Source: Cellulomonas sp. PhB150 (GTDB lineage Bacteria > Actinomycetota > Actinomycetes > Actinomycetales > Cellulomonadaceae). From it: 64,000 bases of DNA. Each line of letters opens with the position of its first letter. Position 1 is the stretch's first letter. Location: assembly GCF_003755175.1 (NCBI RefSeq), contig NZ_RKHX01000003.1, positions 496,001 to 560,000 on the forward strand, given 5' to 3'. Under the pieces are notes generated by a model, which saw only the letters and a list, made by a program, of their open reading frames with translations, was not told where the DNA came from and did not search any database. Below are positions 22,945 through 33,614 of this stretch, piece after piece. A program made the translations under genes and the position numbers.

Positions 22945-23505
22945 TCATCCGAACGTGTCCCGCTCACCGCGGCCCTTGACCCGCTTCGGACCCCTGCCGA
23001 AGCCTGGTCCGCCGGGTCCCAGGACGACGATCTCGGCGACCGCTCCCTCTCCCAGCTCCTCGGCGAAGTTCCGCAGCATGGCCGGCACGCTCCACGTGAG
23101 GTTGGTGGCCCACGCGGTCGACGAGGCACGCATCGTGAGCACCCCGCGCTCGAAGGACACGTAGGTCGAGTGCTCGGCGACCTGCTCACCGAGGATCTGC
23201 GCCCACCGCGCCTGCATGGTCCCGCCGGTCACCCCGGCCGCCCACCCGAACTGGCCGACGACGGCACCGAGCGTGGTGGACAGTGTCAGCGGGTCACGTC
23301 CACCGGCAGCCGAGCCGCTCATCTGGGTCTCGAGCGGTCGCCGCGCGCGGACCGGGTCACCGGGCCGGATGCCACGCTTGGCGGCCGCGGCCCGCGCCCG
23401 ACTCAGCGCCGCGGCCGCGACCTGGCGCTCGGGGACGAGCTCGACGATCGTGCGCAGCGGCGCACCCTCGGCGGGGCGCTCGGGAGGCAGGCCCTCAAAG
23501 GACAC
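22945..23505 (-). CDS. dciA: DciA/DUF721 family replication protein
   Basis: 186-residue protein of the DUF721 (DciA) family, which loads or recruits the replicative helicase in bacteria lacking DnaC. The N-terminal half is Arg/Ala-rich and probably disordered. The conserved KH-like domain is C-terminal, with [20 protein letters not shown] and [14 protein letters not shown] (key residues W, G, VAxHT, STAWAxxL). It overlaps the recF end by 11 bp, and the recF-dciA-gyrB order is standard in Actinobacteria. Start GTG 23505. Confidence 0.88.
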   Translation of the reverse strand: MSFEGLPPERPAEGAPLRTIVELVPERQVAAAALSRARAAAAKRGIRPGDPVRARRPLETQMSGSAAGGRDPLTLSTTLGAVVGQFGWAAGVTGGTMQARWAQILGEQVAEHSTYVSFERGVLTMRASSTAWATNLTWSVPAMLRNFAEELGEGAVAEIVVLGPGGPGFGRGPKRVKGRGERDTFG

Positions 23506-24673
23506 GAGCGACCTCGCCGCCCATCACGTCCACCCGCGCTCCGCTCAGCGGCTCGGGCACGTCGCCCGCCACCGCCGCCGTGATGAGCACCTGGCGTGCG
23601 GGGGCGACGAGCTCGGCCAGGCGCTCGCGCCGGCGGACGTCCAGCTCGGCGAACACGTCGTCGAGGATCAGGACCGGCTCGCCGTCGGGCCCCCAGTCCG
23701 CGGCGTCGCCCCCGTCGGACAGGACCGTGTAGCTCGCCAGGCGCAGGGCGAGAGCGAACGACCACGACTCCCCATGGCTCGCGTACCCCTTGGCCGGCAG
23801 GCCACCCAGGGTCAGGACGAGGTCGTCGCGGTGCGGCCCGACGAGGCACACACCCCGGTCGAGCTCCTTGCCGCGCAACCGTCCCATGGCCTCGAGCAGC
23901 TGAGCTTCGACGAGCTCGACCGAGTCGTCGGTGGATCCCTCGACCTCCAACGCGGCGTCGAGGGACGCCTTGTAGCTCACGACCGCGGCGCCCTGCCCCG
24001 AGCTGACCTGCTCGTACGCGCGCGCGACGTGCGGCGCGAGGGTGTCGACCAGGCGCCGGCGCTCGACGACGAGGCGAGCGCCGACCTGCGCGAGCTTCGC
24101 GTCCCACACGTCGAGCGTGCGCAGGTCCGAGCCCCCGCCGCGGCGCGCGGCACCTGCGGACTTCAGCAGCGCGGACCGCTGACGCAGCACCCGGTCGTAG
24201 TCCTGGATGACCGACGCGATCCTCGGCGTGAGCTGCACGAGCAGGTCGTCGAGGAAACGACGGCGGCCGTCCGGGTCGCCCTTGACGAGCGCGAGGTCCT
24301 CGGGGGCGAACAGCACGGTGCGCAGGATGCCCAGCACGTCGCGCGCACGCACCGGGTTCCCGCCGTTGACCCGCGCGCGGTTGGCCTTGCCGGGCGTGAC
24401 CTCGATCTCGACGAGCGTCGCCCGCGGGTTTCCGGCGTCTAGCTCACGGATCACCCGCGCACGCACGACGGCCCGGCTGGTGCCCGCCCGGACGAGCGCC
24501 GCGTCGCTCGGCACGCGGTGGCTGCCGAGCGTCGCGGCGTACCCGATGGCCTCGACGAGGTTCGTCTTGCCCTGACCGTTCGGACCCACCAGCGCGGTGA
24601 TCCCCGGATCCAGCGCGAGGTCGACCTGCGCGTAGGAGCGGAAGTCCGTCAGGTTGAGGTGGGCGACGTACAT
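23495..24673 (-). CDS. recF: DNA replication and repair protein RecF
   Basis: 392-residue SMC-like ATPase that helps load RecA at gaps. It begins [18 protein letters not shown] and shows Walker [17 protein letters not shown], signature-like [14 protein letters not shown] and Walker [20 protein letters not shown]. Length is typical. It lies between gnd (upstream, 7 bp gap) and dciA (overlap), in the dnaA-dnaN-(gnd)-recF order of Actinobacteria. Confidence 0.96.
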   Translation of the reverse strand: MYVAHLNLTDFRSYAQVDLALDPGITALVGPNGQGKTNLVEAIGYAATLGSHRVPSDAALVRAGTSRAVVRARVIRELDAGNPRATLVEIEVTPGKANRARVNGGNPVRARDVLGILRTVLFAPEDLALVKGDPDGRRRFLDDLLVQLTPRIASVIQDYDRVLRQRSALLKSAGAARRGGGSDLRTLDVWDAKLAQVGARLVVERRRLVDTLAPHVARAYEQVSSGQGAAVVSYKASLDAALEVEGSTDDSVELVEAQLLEAMGRLRGKELDRGVCLVGPHRDDLVLTLGGLPAKGYASHGESWSFALALRLASYTVLSDGGDAADWGPDGEPVLILDDVFAELDVRRRERLAELVAPARQVLITAAVAGDVPEPLSGARVDVMGGEVARVL

Positions 24674-24680
24674 CGAGCGG

Positions 24681-25628
<948 letters not shown>

Positions 25629-25734
25629 GCCGTTGCCTCTTCCGTTCCGTGTGCGCCGGTGCGGCGCATCTGCAGGACTCACTGTGCCCCCGTGCGGGCG
25701 TGCGTGCACCCGCGTCGTTCGAGACGGGCCCGGA

Positions 25735-26865
25735 TCAGCTCGCGAACCGGATCGGCACGAGCAGGTACCGGTAGTTCTTCTCGTCGTCGCCCTCGAGCGA
25801 ACCCTGGCCCGTGAACTCCACGGGCTTGTTGGGGTGCGTGAACGACAGGCGCACGAACGGGGTGTCGAGGGCGCCCAGGCCGTCGAGCAGGAACTGCGGG
25901 TTGAACGCGACCGAGATCTCGTCGCCGACGAGCGTCGACTCGAGCGCCTCCGACGCCTGCGCGTCGTCACCCTGGCCGGCGTCGAGGACGACCTGGCCCT
26001 CGGTGAACGACAGGCGGATCGGGGTGTTCCGCTCCGCGACGAGCGCGACACGCTTGGCGGCGTCGGCGAGCTGCTGGGTCCCGACGACGGCGTGGATGGG
26101 GGTCTCGTCGGGGAACAGCCGGCGCACGGCAGGGTAGTCCCCGTCGACGAGGAGGCTCGTGGTGTGCCGGCCGGCCGCCTCGAAGCCGATGAGGTCCACG
26201 CCGCCGCCCGTGGAGAGCGCGACCGTGACCTCGCCCGCCCCGCCGAGGGACTTCGCGGCATCCGACAGGGTGCGAGCGCGCACGAGGGCGACCGTCGAGA
26301 TGTCGGGGCTCGTGGGCTTCCACGTGAGCTCACGCAGAGCGAGTCGGTAGCGGTCCGTCGCCAGGAGCGTGACCTTCTCGCCCTCGATCTCGACGCGCAC
26401 GCCGGTCAGCAGGGGGAGGGTGTCGTCCCGGCTCGCGGCGACGGACACCTGCGCGACGGCGTGGGTGAGCTCCTCGCCGTCGACGGTTCCGCTCACCGGG
26501 GGCATGGCGGGCAGGTTCGGGTAGTCCTCGACCGGCATCGTCAGGAGCGTGAAGCGGCTCGCGCCGCACGTGACGACCACCTTGGTGCCCTCGAGCACCA
26601 CGTCGACGGGCTTGGCGGGCAGCGCACGGGAGATCTCGGCGAGCAGTCGGCCGGAGACGAGGACCGTCCCGGACTCGCTGACGTCCGCGGGGATCTGGGA
26701 GCGGGCCGAGACCTCGTAGTCGAAACTGGAGAGCTGGATGGAGCCGGCCGCGTCCGCCTCGATGCGCACACCGGCGAGCACAGGCACCGGCGGACGTGTC
26801 GGCAGGCTGCGAGCCGTCCACGTGACGGCGTCTGCGAGAACGTCACGTTCGACCCGGAACCTCAT
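25735..26865 (-). CDS. dnaN: DNA polymerase III beta subunit (sliding clamp)
   Basis: 376-residue clamp made of three similar domains, starting MRFRVERDVLADAVTWTARSL. Typical segments include the first-domain end YEVSARSQIPADV, LLTGVRVEIEGEKVTLLATDRYRLA (key TDRYRLA) and a C terminus with YRYLLVPIR. ATG 26865 follows a GAGGTGAG ribosome site six bases upstream. The longer open frame upstream runs into oriC and is not used. The gene is transcribed away from oriC, downstream of dnaA. Confidence 0.97.
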   Translation of the reverse strand: MRFRVERDVLADAVTWTARSLPTRPPVPVLAGVRIEADAAGSIQLSSFDYEVSARSQIPADVSESGTVLVSGRLLAEISRALPAKPVDVVLEGTKVVVTCGASRFTLLTMPVEDYPNLPAMPPVSGTVDGEELTHAVAQVSVAASRDDTLPLLTGVRVEIEGEKVTLLATDRYRLALRELTWKPTSPDISTVALVRARTLSDAAKSLGGAGEVTVALSTGGGVDLIGFEAAGRHTTSLLVDGDYPAVRRLFPDETPIHAVVGTQQLADAAKRVALVAERNTPIRLSFTEGQVVLDAGQGDDAQASEALESTLVGDEISVAFNPQFLLDGLGALDTPFVRLSFTHPNKPVEFTGQGSLEGDDEKNYRYLLVPIRFAS

Positions 26866-27585
26866 CGACTCACCTCTCGTCATGCACATGTGTCGTGCTG
26901 CTGGTCGGAACCGCTCGTCGGCGCCGACCCGTTGTCCCGACGCTGCCTGCGCGCCCGTCTCGGGAGGCGGGGTGCGAATCACATGGATGTGGCCAGGCGA
27001 CGTCAAGCGAAGACTACGCGAGTGGTCAGACAGCCGGTACAGCCGGAGGGACGAATGTGGTTCGTCGTCCGGGCTGGGCCTGCGTCGTCCACCCGCCGGC
27101 CTAACGGCGGTGTGTGGATCAAGCACAGCAGAGAAGTGTCGTCGTCGTCATCGGTGGTGTGGAAACTGTGGATGACAGGTCCCTGTGCAGGTCACGAAAC
27201 GTTTCACGTGTGGACACGGCGTGTGTCCCGATCCGGACTTCCGGTGGACGAGTGGGGACGGCCGTCCTGGCGCCACTGTCCGTCCACCGGCGGTACCCGT
27301 CGTGTCCACACAGGATCGGCTGTCGTCCACCGTCGTCCACAGGGCTGTGCACAGGTGTGAACATTCGTCCCATGGTTCTTTCAGGTTGGGGATGAATGTT
27401 CCGCGGCGAGGATGTGAGCGCGGACATCGCGGCGCACGGCGGACGCACAGACGTGGGCGATTTGTCACATCTCGCGTAGATGCGCAGGTCACGGCGGTGC
27501 ACGGTGAGGTGCACCCCCGAACGGGTGACAACTTTCACAACATCCCCAGGTCGATGTCCGAGGGTGTGGATAAACCTGGGGAAAG
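26866..27585. other. Predicted replication origin oriC (dnaA-dnaN intergenic)
   Basis: A 720-bp gap between dnaA and dnaN without a credible gene. Near-consensus DnaA boxes are seen as TGTGGATCA (27113), TGTGGAAAC (27158), TGTGGATGA (27167), TGTGGACAC (27209), GTGTCCACA (27302), TCGTCCACA (27333) and the perfect TGTGGATAA (27565-27573). Relatively AT-rich tracts (about 27461-27480 and 27525-27545) could be unwinding elements. A parS-like half site GTTTCACGTG lies at 27201. Position and boxes match actinobacterial origins; function is inferred. Confidence 0.85.
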
Positions 27586-29019
27586 TCAGCCCCGGCTCTG
27601 CTGCTTGATCCGGTTGGTGAGCTCGGTCACCTGGTTGTAGATCGAGCGCCGCTCGGCCATCAGCTCGCGGATCTTGCGGTTCGCGTGCATGACGGTGGTG
27701 TGGTCCCGGCCGCCGAACGCCTGCCCGATCTTGGGCAGCGAGAGGTCCGTCAGCTCGCGGCACAGGTACATCGCGATCTGCCGGGCGGTGACGAGGACGC
27801 GGGAGCGGCTGGATCCGCACAGGTCGTCGATGGACAGCCCGAAGTAGGCGGCGGTCTGGCCGATGATCTGCGTGGCGGTGATCTCCGCGGTCTCGTCGTC
27901 GGTGATGAGGTCCTTGAGAACGATCTCCGCGAGCGACAGGTCGACCTGCTGCCGGTTGAGGTTCGCGAACGCCGTGACGCGGATGAGGGCGCCCTCGAGC
28001 TCGCGGATGTTGGTCGAGATCTTCGAGGCGATGTACTCCAGGACGTCCGGCGGCGCCTCGAGGCGCTCGCTCGCGGCCTTCTTCCGCAGGATCGCGATGC
28101 GCGTCTCGAGGTCGGGGGGCTGGACGTCCGTGATGAGGCCCCACTCGAAGCGGGAGCGCATCCGGTCCTCGAAGCCGTTCAGCTGCTTGGGCGGCAGGTC
28201 GGAGGTGATCACGACCTGCTTGTTCGCGTTGTGCAGCGTGTTGAAGGTGTGGAAGAACTCCTCCATCGTCTGTTCCTTGCCCTGCAGGAACTGGATGTCG
28301 TCGATGAGGAGCACGTCGACCTCGCGGTAGCGGCGCTGGAAGGCGCCGGCCTTGCCCTCGGAGATCGAGTTGATGAAGTCGTTGGTGAACTCCTCCGAGT
28401 TCACGTAGCGCACGCGCACGCTCGGGTAGAGGTTCTGCGCGTAGTGGCCGATGGCGTGCAGCAGGTGCGTCTTGCCCAGGCCCGAATCGCCGTAGATGAA
28501 CAGCGGGTTGTACGCCTTCGCCGGCGCCTCGGCCACGGCGACCGCCGCGGCGTGCGCGAACCGGTTGGACGAGCCGATGACGAACGTCTCGAACAGGTAC
28601 TTCGGGTTGAGCCGCGCGGGCTCGGCCTGCTGCCGGCGGCCACCACCGGTGCTCGCCCGGTCGCTGACGGCCTGGGAACGCGGGGGCTCCTGGGCCTCCT
28701 CGACGACCGCTTCCGTCTGCTGGACCACTCGCAGCGTCGGAGGGGCGTCGTCGGCCAGGTCGGGATCCACGGTGATCGCGAACCGCGCGTCCCGGCCGAG
28801 TGCGGTGCTCAGGGCGTCGCTGACCTCCGGCCGCACGCGCGACTCGAGGTAGTCCTTGGTCAGGTCGTTGCCGACGGCGAGCAGGAGGGTCCCGTCGAGG
28901 AGGCCGAGCGGCTTGGCCAGCCGGACGAACGCCAGCTGTCGCGGCGTGATGTCGGGGCTGGCCTCGAGGGTCGTCACGACGTGTCCCCAGACCCGGGTCA
29001 GCTCTTCGTCCTGCGGCAC
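27586..29019 (-). CDS. dnaA: Chromosomal replication initiator protein DnaA
   Basis: 477-residue AAA+ initiator that binds DnaA boxes and melts oriC. Domain I is at 1-90, a Pro/Glu/Ser linker follows, then the ATPase with [20 protein letters not shown] (Walker A), [14 protein letters not shown] (Walker B) and sensor motifs. Domain IV carries the DNA-binding signature [15 protein letters not shown]. Start GTG 29019 ([13 protein letters not shown]). It is oriented away from rpmH, with two exact TTGTCCACA boxes upstream that suit autoregulation. Confidence 0.98.
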   Translation of the reverse strand: MPQDEELTRVWGHVVTTLEASPDITPRQLAFVRLAKPLGLLDGTLLLAVGNDLTKDYLESRVRPEVSDALSTALGRDARFAITVDPDLADDAPPTLRVVQQTEAVVEEAQEPPRSQAVSDRASTGGGRRQQAEPARLNPKYLFETFVIGSSNRFAHAAAVAVAEAPAKAYNPLFIYGDSGLGKTHLLHAIGHYAQNLYPSVRVRYVNSEEFTNDFINSISEGKAGAFQRRYREVDVLLIDDIQFLQGKEQTMEEFFHTFNTLHNANKQVVITSDLPPKQLNGFEDRMRSRFEWGLITDVQPPDLETRIAILRKKAASERLEAPPDVLEYIASKISTNIRELEGALIRVTAFANLNRQQVDLSLAEIVLKDLITDDETAEITATQIIGQTAAYFGLSIDDLCGSSRSRVLVTARQIAMYLCRELTDLSLPKIGQAFGGRDHTTVMHANRKIRELMAERRSIYNQVTELTNRIKQQSRG

Positions 29020-29074
29020 GTCCTACCTCGGGTTGTCTTGATCGCGTGGAGCGACGAGTCTCGCACGGCTCGGG

Positions 29075-29095
29075 TTGTCCACACAGTTGTCCACA
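29075..29095. promoter_or_regulatory. Paired consensus DnaA boxes in the dnaA promoter region
   Basis: Two exact TTGTCCACA boxes (29075-29083 and 29087-29095), with starts 12 bp apart, lie 56-76 bp upstream of dnaA. A weaker CGATCCACA occurs at 29188-29196. Their position suggests autoregulation of dnaA; they could also add to origin function. The remainder of the 492-bp dnaA-rpmH gap shows no gene, apart from the candidate rpmH promoter. Confidence 0.7.
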
Positions 29096-29340
29096 CCTGT
29101 GAGCGGAGCGGAGAACGGCTGCGTGGCCGACGAGAATGCGTGCTGAGGCTGGTCGGCGTGTACTGCTCGACACGCTTCGGACGGCGACGATCCACAGCTG
29201 TGGGCGGCGCGCGGCGTGGCACGATGCTAGTGGTGCCTCCTGGTCCAGGGGAGGGCCCGAGCGGGTGAGGTACACCTCGATCGGGCGTGTCGTTGCGACG
29301 GGCTGTGACCGACATCCCGTACTGTCCGGCGGCTCGGCAT

Positions 29341-29368
29341 TTGACCGCCTCTGGACGGCGGCGTACCG
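29341..29368 (+). promoter_or_regulatory. Candidate rpmH promoter
   Basis: TTGACC (29341-29346) and TACCGT (29363-29368) with 16-base spacing, about 145 bases before rpmH. A good -35 with a passable -10; inferred only from sequence. The long leader contains a small CGCGCG-loop-CGCGCG hairpin (29466-29482). Confidence 0.4.
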
Positions 29369-29511
29369 TGGTGAAGCCTTCCGATGGCTCCTTCCGGCGC
29401 GCCCAGACGCCAACATGTACTCGTACGTGCTCGTGGAGTGGTCGAACTCGGCAGTCAGACCTGGTCGCGCGCATACGCGCGGCATCCCGATGGAGCAGTA
29501 GGAGATACCTC

Positions 29512-29649
29512 GTGAGCAAGCGCACGTTCCAGCCGAACAACCGGCGCCGCGCCAAGACGCACGGCTTCCGTCTGCGTATGCGCACCCGCGCTGGTCGCGC
29601 GATCCTCGCCGCGCGTCGCCGTAAGGGCCGCGCGGAGCTCTCGGCCTGA
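29512..29649 (+). CDS. rpmH: 50S ribosomal protein L34
   Basis: 45-residue, very basic ribosomal protein starting with GTG 29512 behind TAGGAG. The sequence begins [19 protein letters not shown] and ends with the Arg/Lys-rich tail of L34. It is the first gene of the rpmH-rnpA-yidD-yidC-jag run that faces dnaA across the origin side. Confidence 0.97.
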   Translation: MSKRTFQPNNRRRAKTHGFRLRMRTRAGRAILAARRRKGRAELSA

Positions 29650-29660
29650 CACCAGCGTCG

Positions 29661-30020
29661 GTGCTGCCTGCCGCGCACCGGATGCGCCGTCCTGCCGATT
29701 TCGAGCAGGCGGTGCGCCGCGGTGCGCGTGGCGGACGCGACACGGTGGTGGTGCACCTGACGCAACGGACCGACCCCGGGCCTGGCCCGGTGGTCGGTTT
29801 CGTCGTGTCCAAGGGTGTCGGCAACGCCGTGACGCGCAATCTCGTCAAGCGGCGGCTGCGGGCACTGGTGCACGCACGGCTCGCTGTCGTGCCGGCGTCG
29901 GCGTCCCTCGTGGTCCGCGCACTGCCCGCATCCGCGGCGGCGTCCTACGGGTCGCTCGAAGCCGACCTGGACGGTGCCCTGGCAACCGCGCAGCGCCGCC
30001 TGGCTCGGAGCGCCGGCTAG
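29661..30020 (+). CDS. rnpA: Ribonuclease P protein component
   Basis: 119-residue basic protein that assists the RNA subunit in trimming 5' ends of tRNA precursors. It starts [21 protein letters not shown] (cited in part) and carries the signature [17 protein letters not shown], the RNR motif of the family. GTG 29661 lies 11 bases after rpmH. The stop shares its last base with the yidD GTG start. Confidence 0.95.
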   Translation: MLPAAHRMRRPADFEQAVRRGARGGRDTVVVHLTQRTDPGPGPVVGFVVSKGVGNAVTRNLVKRRLRALVHARLAVVPASASLVVRALPASAAASYGSLEADLDGALATAQRRLARSAG

Positions 30021-30316
30021 TGGGCGTTCTCCGGTTCGTGCTGCGTCTGCCGGCGCTGGCCCTGCTGCTCCTGCTTCGCGGCTACCAGCGGTTCATCTCG
30101 CCGATGCGTCCGCCGACCTGCCGGTTCTACCCGTCGTGCTCGCAGTACGCGGTGATCGCCGTCCGGCGTCATGGCGCTGCGTACGGCACCTGGCTCGCGG
30201 CCCGCCGCCTGCTGCGGTGCCACCCCTGGAACCCCGGGGGTATCGACGACGTTCCACCTGCGCGTGCAGGACATCACGTGCACCACCCTGCTTCTGTGGC
30301 TCAGCCCACGCACTGA
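30020..30316 (+). CDS. yidD: Membrane protein insertion efficiency factor YidD
   Basis: 98-residue protein with an N-terminal amphipathic/hydrophobic helix and the family core [25 protein letters not shown] with conserved Cys (key PxCRFxPxCSxYA) and [10 protein letters not shown]. YidD is an inner-membrane-associated helper for YidC-dependent insertion. GTG start at 30020 overlaps rnpA by one base. It sits directly before yidC, the universal arrangement. Confidence 0.95.
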   Translation: MGVLRFVLRLPALALLLLLRGYQRFISPMRPPTCRFYPSCSQYAVIAVRRHGAAYGTWLAARRLLRCHPWNPGGIDDVPPARAGHHVHHPASVAQPTH

Positions 30317-30339
30317 CACCCGACTGAGGAGCTTTGCTC

Positions 30340-31416
30340 ATGGGCTGGTTCGATAGCCTGCTTCACCCGATCATGGTCGTGGTCGCCTGGATCATGGTCA
30401 TGTGGCACAAGGTCTGGACCGGCATCGGTCTCGACCCCGACGGCGGCGCGGCCTGGACGCTGTCCATCGTCGGCCTCGTGATCGTCATCCGCATCCTGCT
30501 GATCCCGCTCTTCTTCAAGCAGATCAAGGCCTCCCGCGGGATGCAGCTCTTGGCGCCGGAGATGAAGGCGATCCAGAAGAAGTACAAGGGCAAGACTGAC
30601 CCCGCCTCCCGCGAGGCGATGAGCCGCGAGACGATGGCGCTCTACCGCAAGCACGGGACGAACCCGTTCGCGTCGTGCCTGCCGATCCTGCTGCAGTCCC
30701 CCATCTTCTTCGCGCTCTTCCGGGTGCTGAACTCGCTGCCGGCGATCGCCGACGGCATCTACCGGGGCGACCAGGACCACATTGGCCCGATGACCCAGGA
30801 GCTCGCCAGCTCCGCGGAGAATGCGTCGATCTTCGGTGCGCCGCTGTCGGGCACGTTCATGCGGGCGGACGGAAACGTCCACATCCAGATCGTCAGCGCC
30901 GTGCTCATCATCGCGATGTCGGCGACGACGTTCCTCACGCAGCGCCAGCTGACCATGAAGAACATGCCGCCGTCCGCCCTCGAGGGGCCCATGGCGCAGC
31001 AGCAGAAGGTCCTGCTGTACGTCCTGCCGCTGATCTTCGCGTTCTCGGGCGTCAACTTCCCGATCGGTGTCCTCATCTACTGGACCACGACCAACCTCTG
31101 GTCGATGGGGCAGCAGTTCTACACGATCCGACGCATGCCCGCGCCCGGCTCCGCAGCGGAGAAGGCGGCCCTCGAGCGCAAGGCACGCAAGGCTGCGCAC
31201 CGCGGCGGAGGAGCTCTCGAGGAGAGCGCCCCCGTCGAGGTCATCGAGGAGAAGCCGCGCGGGCAGCGCACGCAGCCGAAGCGCAAGGACCGCGCCAAGC
31301 CGCGTCCTCTCGCCGAGCCCACCACACCTGCCGTCGTTCCCGACCCGCCCGCGGACAGCACGCCGCCGGCATCCGGGAGCAGCACGGGGAAGTCCACGCC
31401 GAAGCCGAAGAAGTAG
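30340..31416 (+). CDS. yidC: Membrane protein insertase YidC/Oxa1
   Basis: 358-residue insertase. ATG 30340 follows GAGGAG with nine-base spacing. Five or so transmembrane segments are visible, with family landmarks LFFKQIKASRGMQ, KHGTNPFASCLPILLQSPIF (cytoplasmic hairpin then TM2) and VNFPIGVLIYWTTTNLWSMGQQ. The C-terminal ~90 residues form a basic Pro/Lys-rich tail ending KPKK, as in ribosome-binding YidC of high-GC Gram-positives. Downstream is jag, 31 bases away. Confidence 0.96.
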   Translation: MGWFDSLLHPIMVVVAWIMVMWHKVWTGIGLDPDGGAAWTLSIVGLVIVIRILLIPLFFKQIKASRGMQLLAPEMKAIQKKYKGKTDPASREAMSRETMALYRKHGTNPFASCLPILLQSPIFFALFRVLNSLPAIADGIYRGDQDHIGPMTQELASSAENASIFGAPLSGTFMRADGNVHIQIVSAVLIIAMSATTFLTQRQLTMKNMPPSALEGPMAQQQKVLLYVLPLIFAFSGVNFPIGVLIYWTTTNLWSMGQQFYTIRRMPAPGSAAEKAALERKARKAAHRGGGALEESAPVEVIEEKPRGQRTQPKRKDRAKPRPLAEPTTPAVVPDPPADSTPPASGSSTGKSTPKPKK

Positions 31417-31447
31417 AGCGCTCAGCGCTCGTTGATCGGAGACCACC

Positions 31448-31957
31448 ATGACGTCACCCTTGCCCGACGCCCCCGCTGAGCCGACGACCTCGCGCCTCGA
31501 AGAGGAGGGCGAGATCGCCGCCGACTACCTCGAGGAGCTCCTCGACATCGCGGACCTCGACGGAGACATCGACATCGACATCGACCACGGCCGGGCCGCC
31601 CTCGAGATCCTCTCGGAGGACCCGAAGGACACCTCTCTGCGCCGGCTGGCCGGGCGTGACGGCGAGGTCGTCGACGCACTCCAGGAGCTCACGCGCCTCG
31701 CCGTGCAGACCAAGACTGGTGAGCGCAGCCGGCTGATGCTCGATGTCGCTGGTTACCGAGCGGGCCGTCGCGCCGAGCTCGTCACTGTCGCCGAGGAGGC
31801 GATCGCTCGCGTGCGCGAGTCGGGTGCGTCCGTCGCGCTGGGAGCGATGAACCCGTTCGAGCGCAAGGTCGTCCACGACACCGTGGCGACCGCCGGCCTG
31901 ACGAGCGACTCCGACGGCGTCGAGCCGAACCGGCACGTGGTGATCCGGCCCGCCTGA
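31448..31957 (+). CDS. jag: R3H/KH-domain RNA-binding protein Jag (KhpB)
   Basis: 169-residue cytoplasmic RNA-binding protein with an acidic N terminus, a KH-like domain (LRRLAGRDGEVVDALQELTRL) and a C-terminal R3H domain with MNPFERKVVHDTV followed by the conserved acidic-to-basic end EPNRHVVI. It works in RNA-based control of cell elongation in Gram-positives. It ends the rpmH operon; a strong terminator follows at 31977. Confidence 0.93.
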   Translation: MTSPLPDAPAEPTTSRLEEEGEIAADYLEELLDIADLDGDIDIDIDHGRAALEILSEDPKDTSLRRLAGRDGEVVDALQELTRLAVQTKTGERSRLMLDVAGYRAGRRAELVTVAEEAIARVRESGASVALGAMNPFERKVVHDTVATAGLTSDSDGVEPNRHVVIRPA

Positions 31958-31976
31958 CGGGTAGGTGCTGTCCTCG

Positions 31977-32010
31977 AGCGGGGCGATGGGCTACGGCCCG
32001 TCGCCCCGCT
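31977..32010 (+). terminator. Terminator of the rpmH-yidC-jag operon
   Basis: A 15-bp stem (31977-31991 with 31996-32010) with one G-U wobble and the loop TACG, followed by CTTT. It lies 19 bases after the jag stop. Confidence 0.85.
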
Positions 32011-32079
32011 CTTTCGTACCCGGCTTGCTCGTCGTCCTTATTGTTCCGGTGCACTGCCTCAACGGGGGCGTCGGGCACG

Positions 32080-32095
32080 TGTTTCACGTGAAACA
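32080..32095. other. parS centromere site 1
   Basis: Exact 16-bp parS TGTTTCACGTGAAACA, the ParB-binding consensus conserved across bacteria. It is the origin-proximal member of the seven-site cluster. Confidence 0.95.
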
Positions 32096-32431
32096 CAGAC
32101 CGGCGCGTGCTCGACTCGGCCCAGGATTGTCCCGGGTCGTCGCGTGGCTGCGTCAGGGAGATCGACCCCTCCGGAGGTGACGGCGCTGAGGGGACGGCGA
32201 TGCCGGTACGCGCGGGCCAGCGCTACCGACACTGGTCATGCGGCGGTCTAGCGTCGTGGCGGATCAGGCACGCATGCCCTGGCGGGACCGTGGTCTGCGC
32301 GCTCCGCATGGCTTGGTGCACTCGACGGTGCCGATCCGTGTGCGGCTCGCCGTCCGCAGTGAGGTCCTTGCCGAGCGTGCCTCGCCGGCAGGTGCCCGCT
32401 TGAGGTGTCGTCACCGCGGCAGAGGTGGCGC

Positions 32432-32447
32432 CGTTTCACGTGAAACA
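32432..32447. other. parS centromere site 2
   Basis: CGTTTCACGTGAAACA, with a perfect 14-bp core at 32433-32446; only the outermost base departs from the palindrome. Intergenic. Confidence 0.93.
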
Positions 32448-32596
32448 TGTGAGGTCCGGACCGCGCGGAGCGAATCACTTGCAGTTGGCACCGAGCGGCG
32501 GTGAGAGTCGGTGGGGCGGGACCCGGGTGGCTGACATCCGAGGGAAACGGATCACCGGGTAGCACTCACGTCCTGACGCCATGGAATCTTGGCGAG

Positions 32597-32990
32597 CCGG
32601 CGATGAGCGACACGCGTCCACGGGGATGAGCGAACGGGGGCCCGAGGCGCTGGAGCGGTGGCAGCCCGGGCGAGTGGGAAGCAGCCCGGGCTGTGGTGTC
32701 GGCGTGGGCTGGACCGCCGGTGATCCGGGCGGGTAGGCCACGGTGGCGCTCGAGCGGAGAACGTAGGCGTTGGCGGCGCGATGGGCGAGCGGGTAGCTCG
32801 GACCCTGGCGGGGGGAAGCCTGGCGGGCCGGTGACTCGGGCGCGTAGGCCACGGATGACTCTCGAGCGGGGAACGCAGGCGCTGGTGCGGCGACAGGCGA
32901 GGGTGGAGCTGGGGCCGTGGCGGGAGGGGAGGGCGGGTGGCCCGGATGGGTGCTCCACGGATGACTGGCGAGGATGCCCTGTGGGCGCTT
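32597..32990. repeat. Degenerate tandem repeat, unit about 111-120 bp, about 3.4 copies
   Basis: Copies begin near 32597, 32717, 32828 and 32941 (partial). Each opens with a CCGG-type start, then GTAGGCCACGG or CCACGGATGACT-like text, then GAGCGGGGAACGCAGGCGCTGG-like text (key CGAGCGG and AGGCGCTGG). By eye, the copies at 32717 and 32828 match at roughly three quarters of positions. CCACGGATGACT recurs exactly at 32849 and 32955. No reading frame is clearly maintained. Confidence 0.65.
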
Positions 32991-33614
32991 GCGCGTACGC
33001 CGGTGAGCTCCTTCGACGTGGACGAGGACAGCGGGATGGGTTTTGCCGACGTGCAGTTTCCGAGACACCAACGGGTACCACCTGCTCCCTCATTCACGGG
33101 TGCGTCGATGGATGAACCGTGGTCCTCGACTCCCTGGCTCCTCGGGATCGGCGGTCTCGGCGGGCAGACCCTGGCGTAGGTCCTGCGCGGAGGAGGTGAT
33201 CGCGAGACATGACATCCGCCACTGCTCAGGCACGTGTTCTGCCGCGGGACCCGCGGCACGTTGCTCACTCAGCTCACCGCTCCCTGCCAAGGGCCGGGTC
33301 CCGGAAGGCTTCGCGCGTTCGATGAGTCGGCTGCCGCTGGGCCGATATGCCCACGCGTCGATGTGGCGCTTTGTCGACGTGCCGGCTCGTTGGGTGCGCG
33401 AGGGCCGGGTACTTCGCGAGGCTGAGCTCTCCGAGGGCCTCGGCCCTGCGCGAGTGCCAATCCTTGATGCCACCCCCGGCGTCGGGGTGGCAAACCGGGG
33501 ACGTCTGGGCAGCGTCTGTGGAGGGCCCGATCAGGGTGGGAAGGGCGCGATACGGTAGGGCGTTCGCGCGGGCCGAGACCGGTCGTTCCTGATCTGGGGA
33601 AGCTCTGGACGCGT

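Larger units (their letters stand above)
32011..33614. other. Gene-poor centromere region between jag and rsmG
   Basis: About 1.6 kb with no convincing gene. Open frames on both strands are Pro/Arg/Ser-rich, lack good ribosome sites and match no family I know. The region holds parS sites at 32080 and 32432 and ends at the parS before rsmG (33615). It also holds a degenerate tandem repeat (32597-32990). One short plus-strand frame (32937-33179) with SSFDVDEDSGMGFADVQF looks slightly protein-like but is not supported otherwise. Confidence 0.6.

Noticed and set aside
29136..29501. Open frame upstream of rpmH ending near its ribosome site
   Set aside because: It crosses the divergent dnaA-rpmH promoter region, is not protein-like and has no ribosome site; treated as leader.
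32597..32990. CRISPR array
   Set aside because: Unit length is over 110 bp, copies are degenerate and there are no short identical repeats with unique spacers or cas genes.
32552..33268. Possible minus-strand gene of 238 codons in the jag-rsmG gap
   Set aside because: Pro/Arg/Ser-rich with internal repetition that follows the DNA tandem repeat rather than a protein pattern, no good start site, and other frames are equally open.
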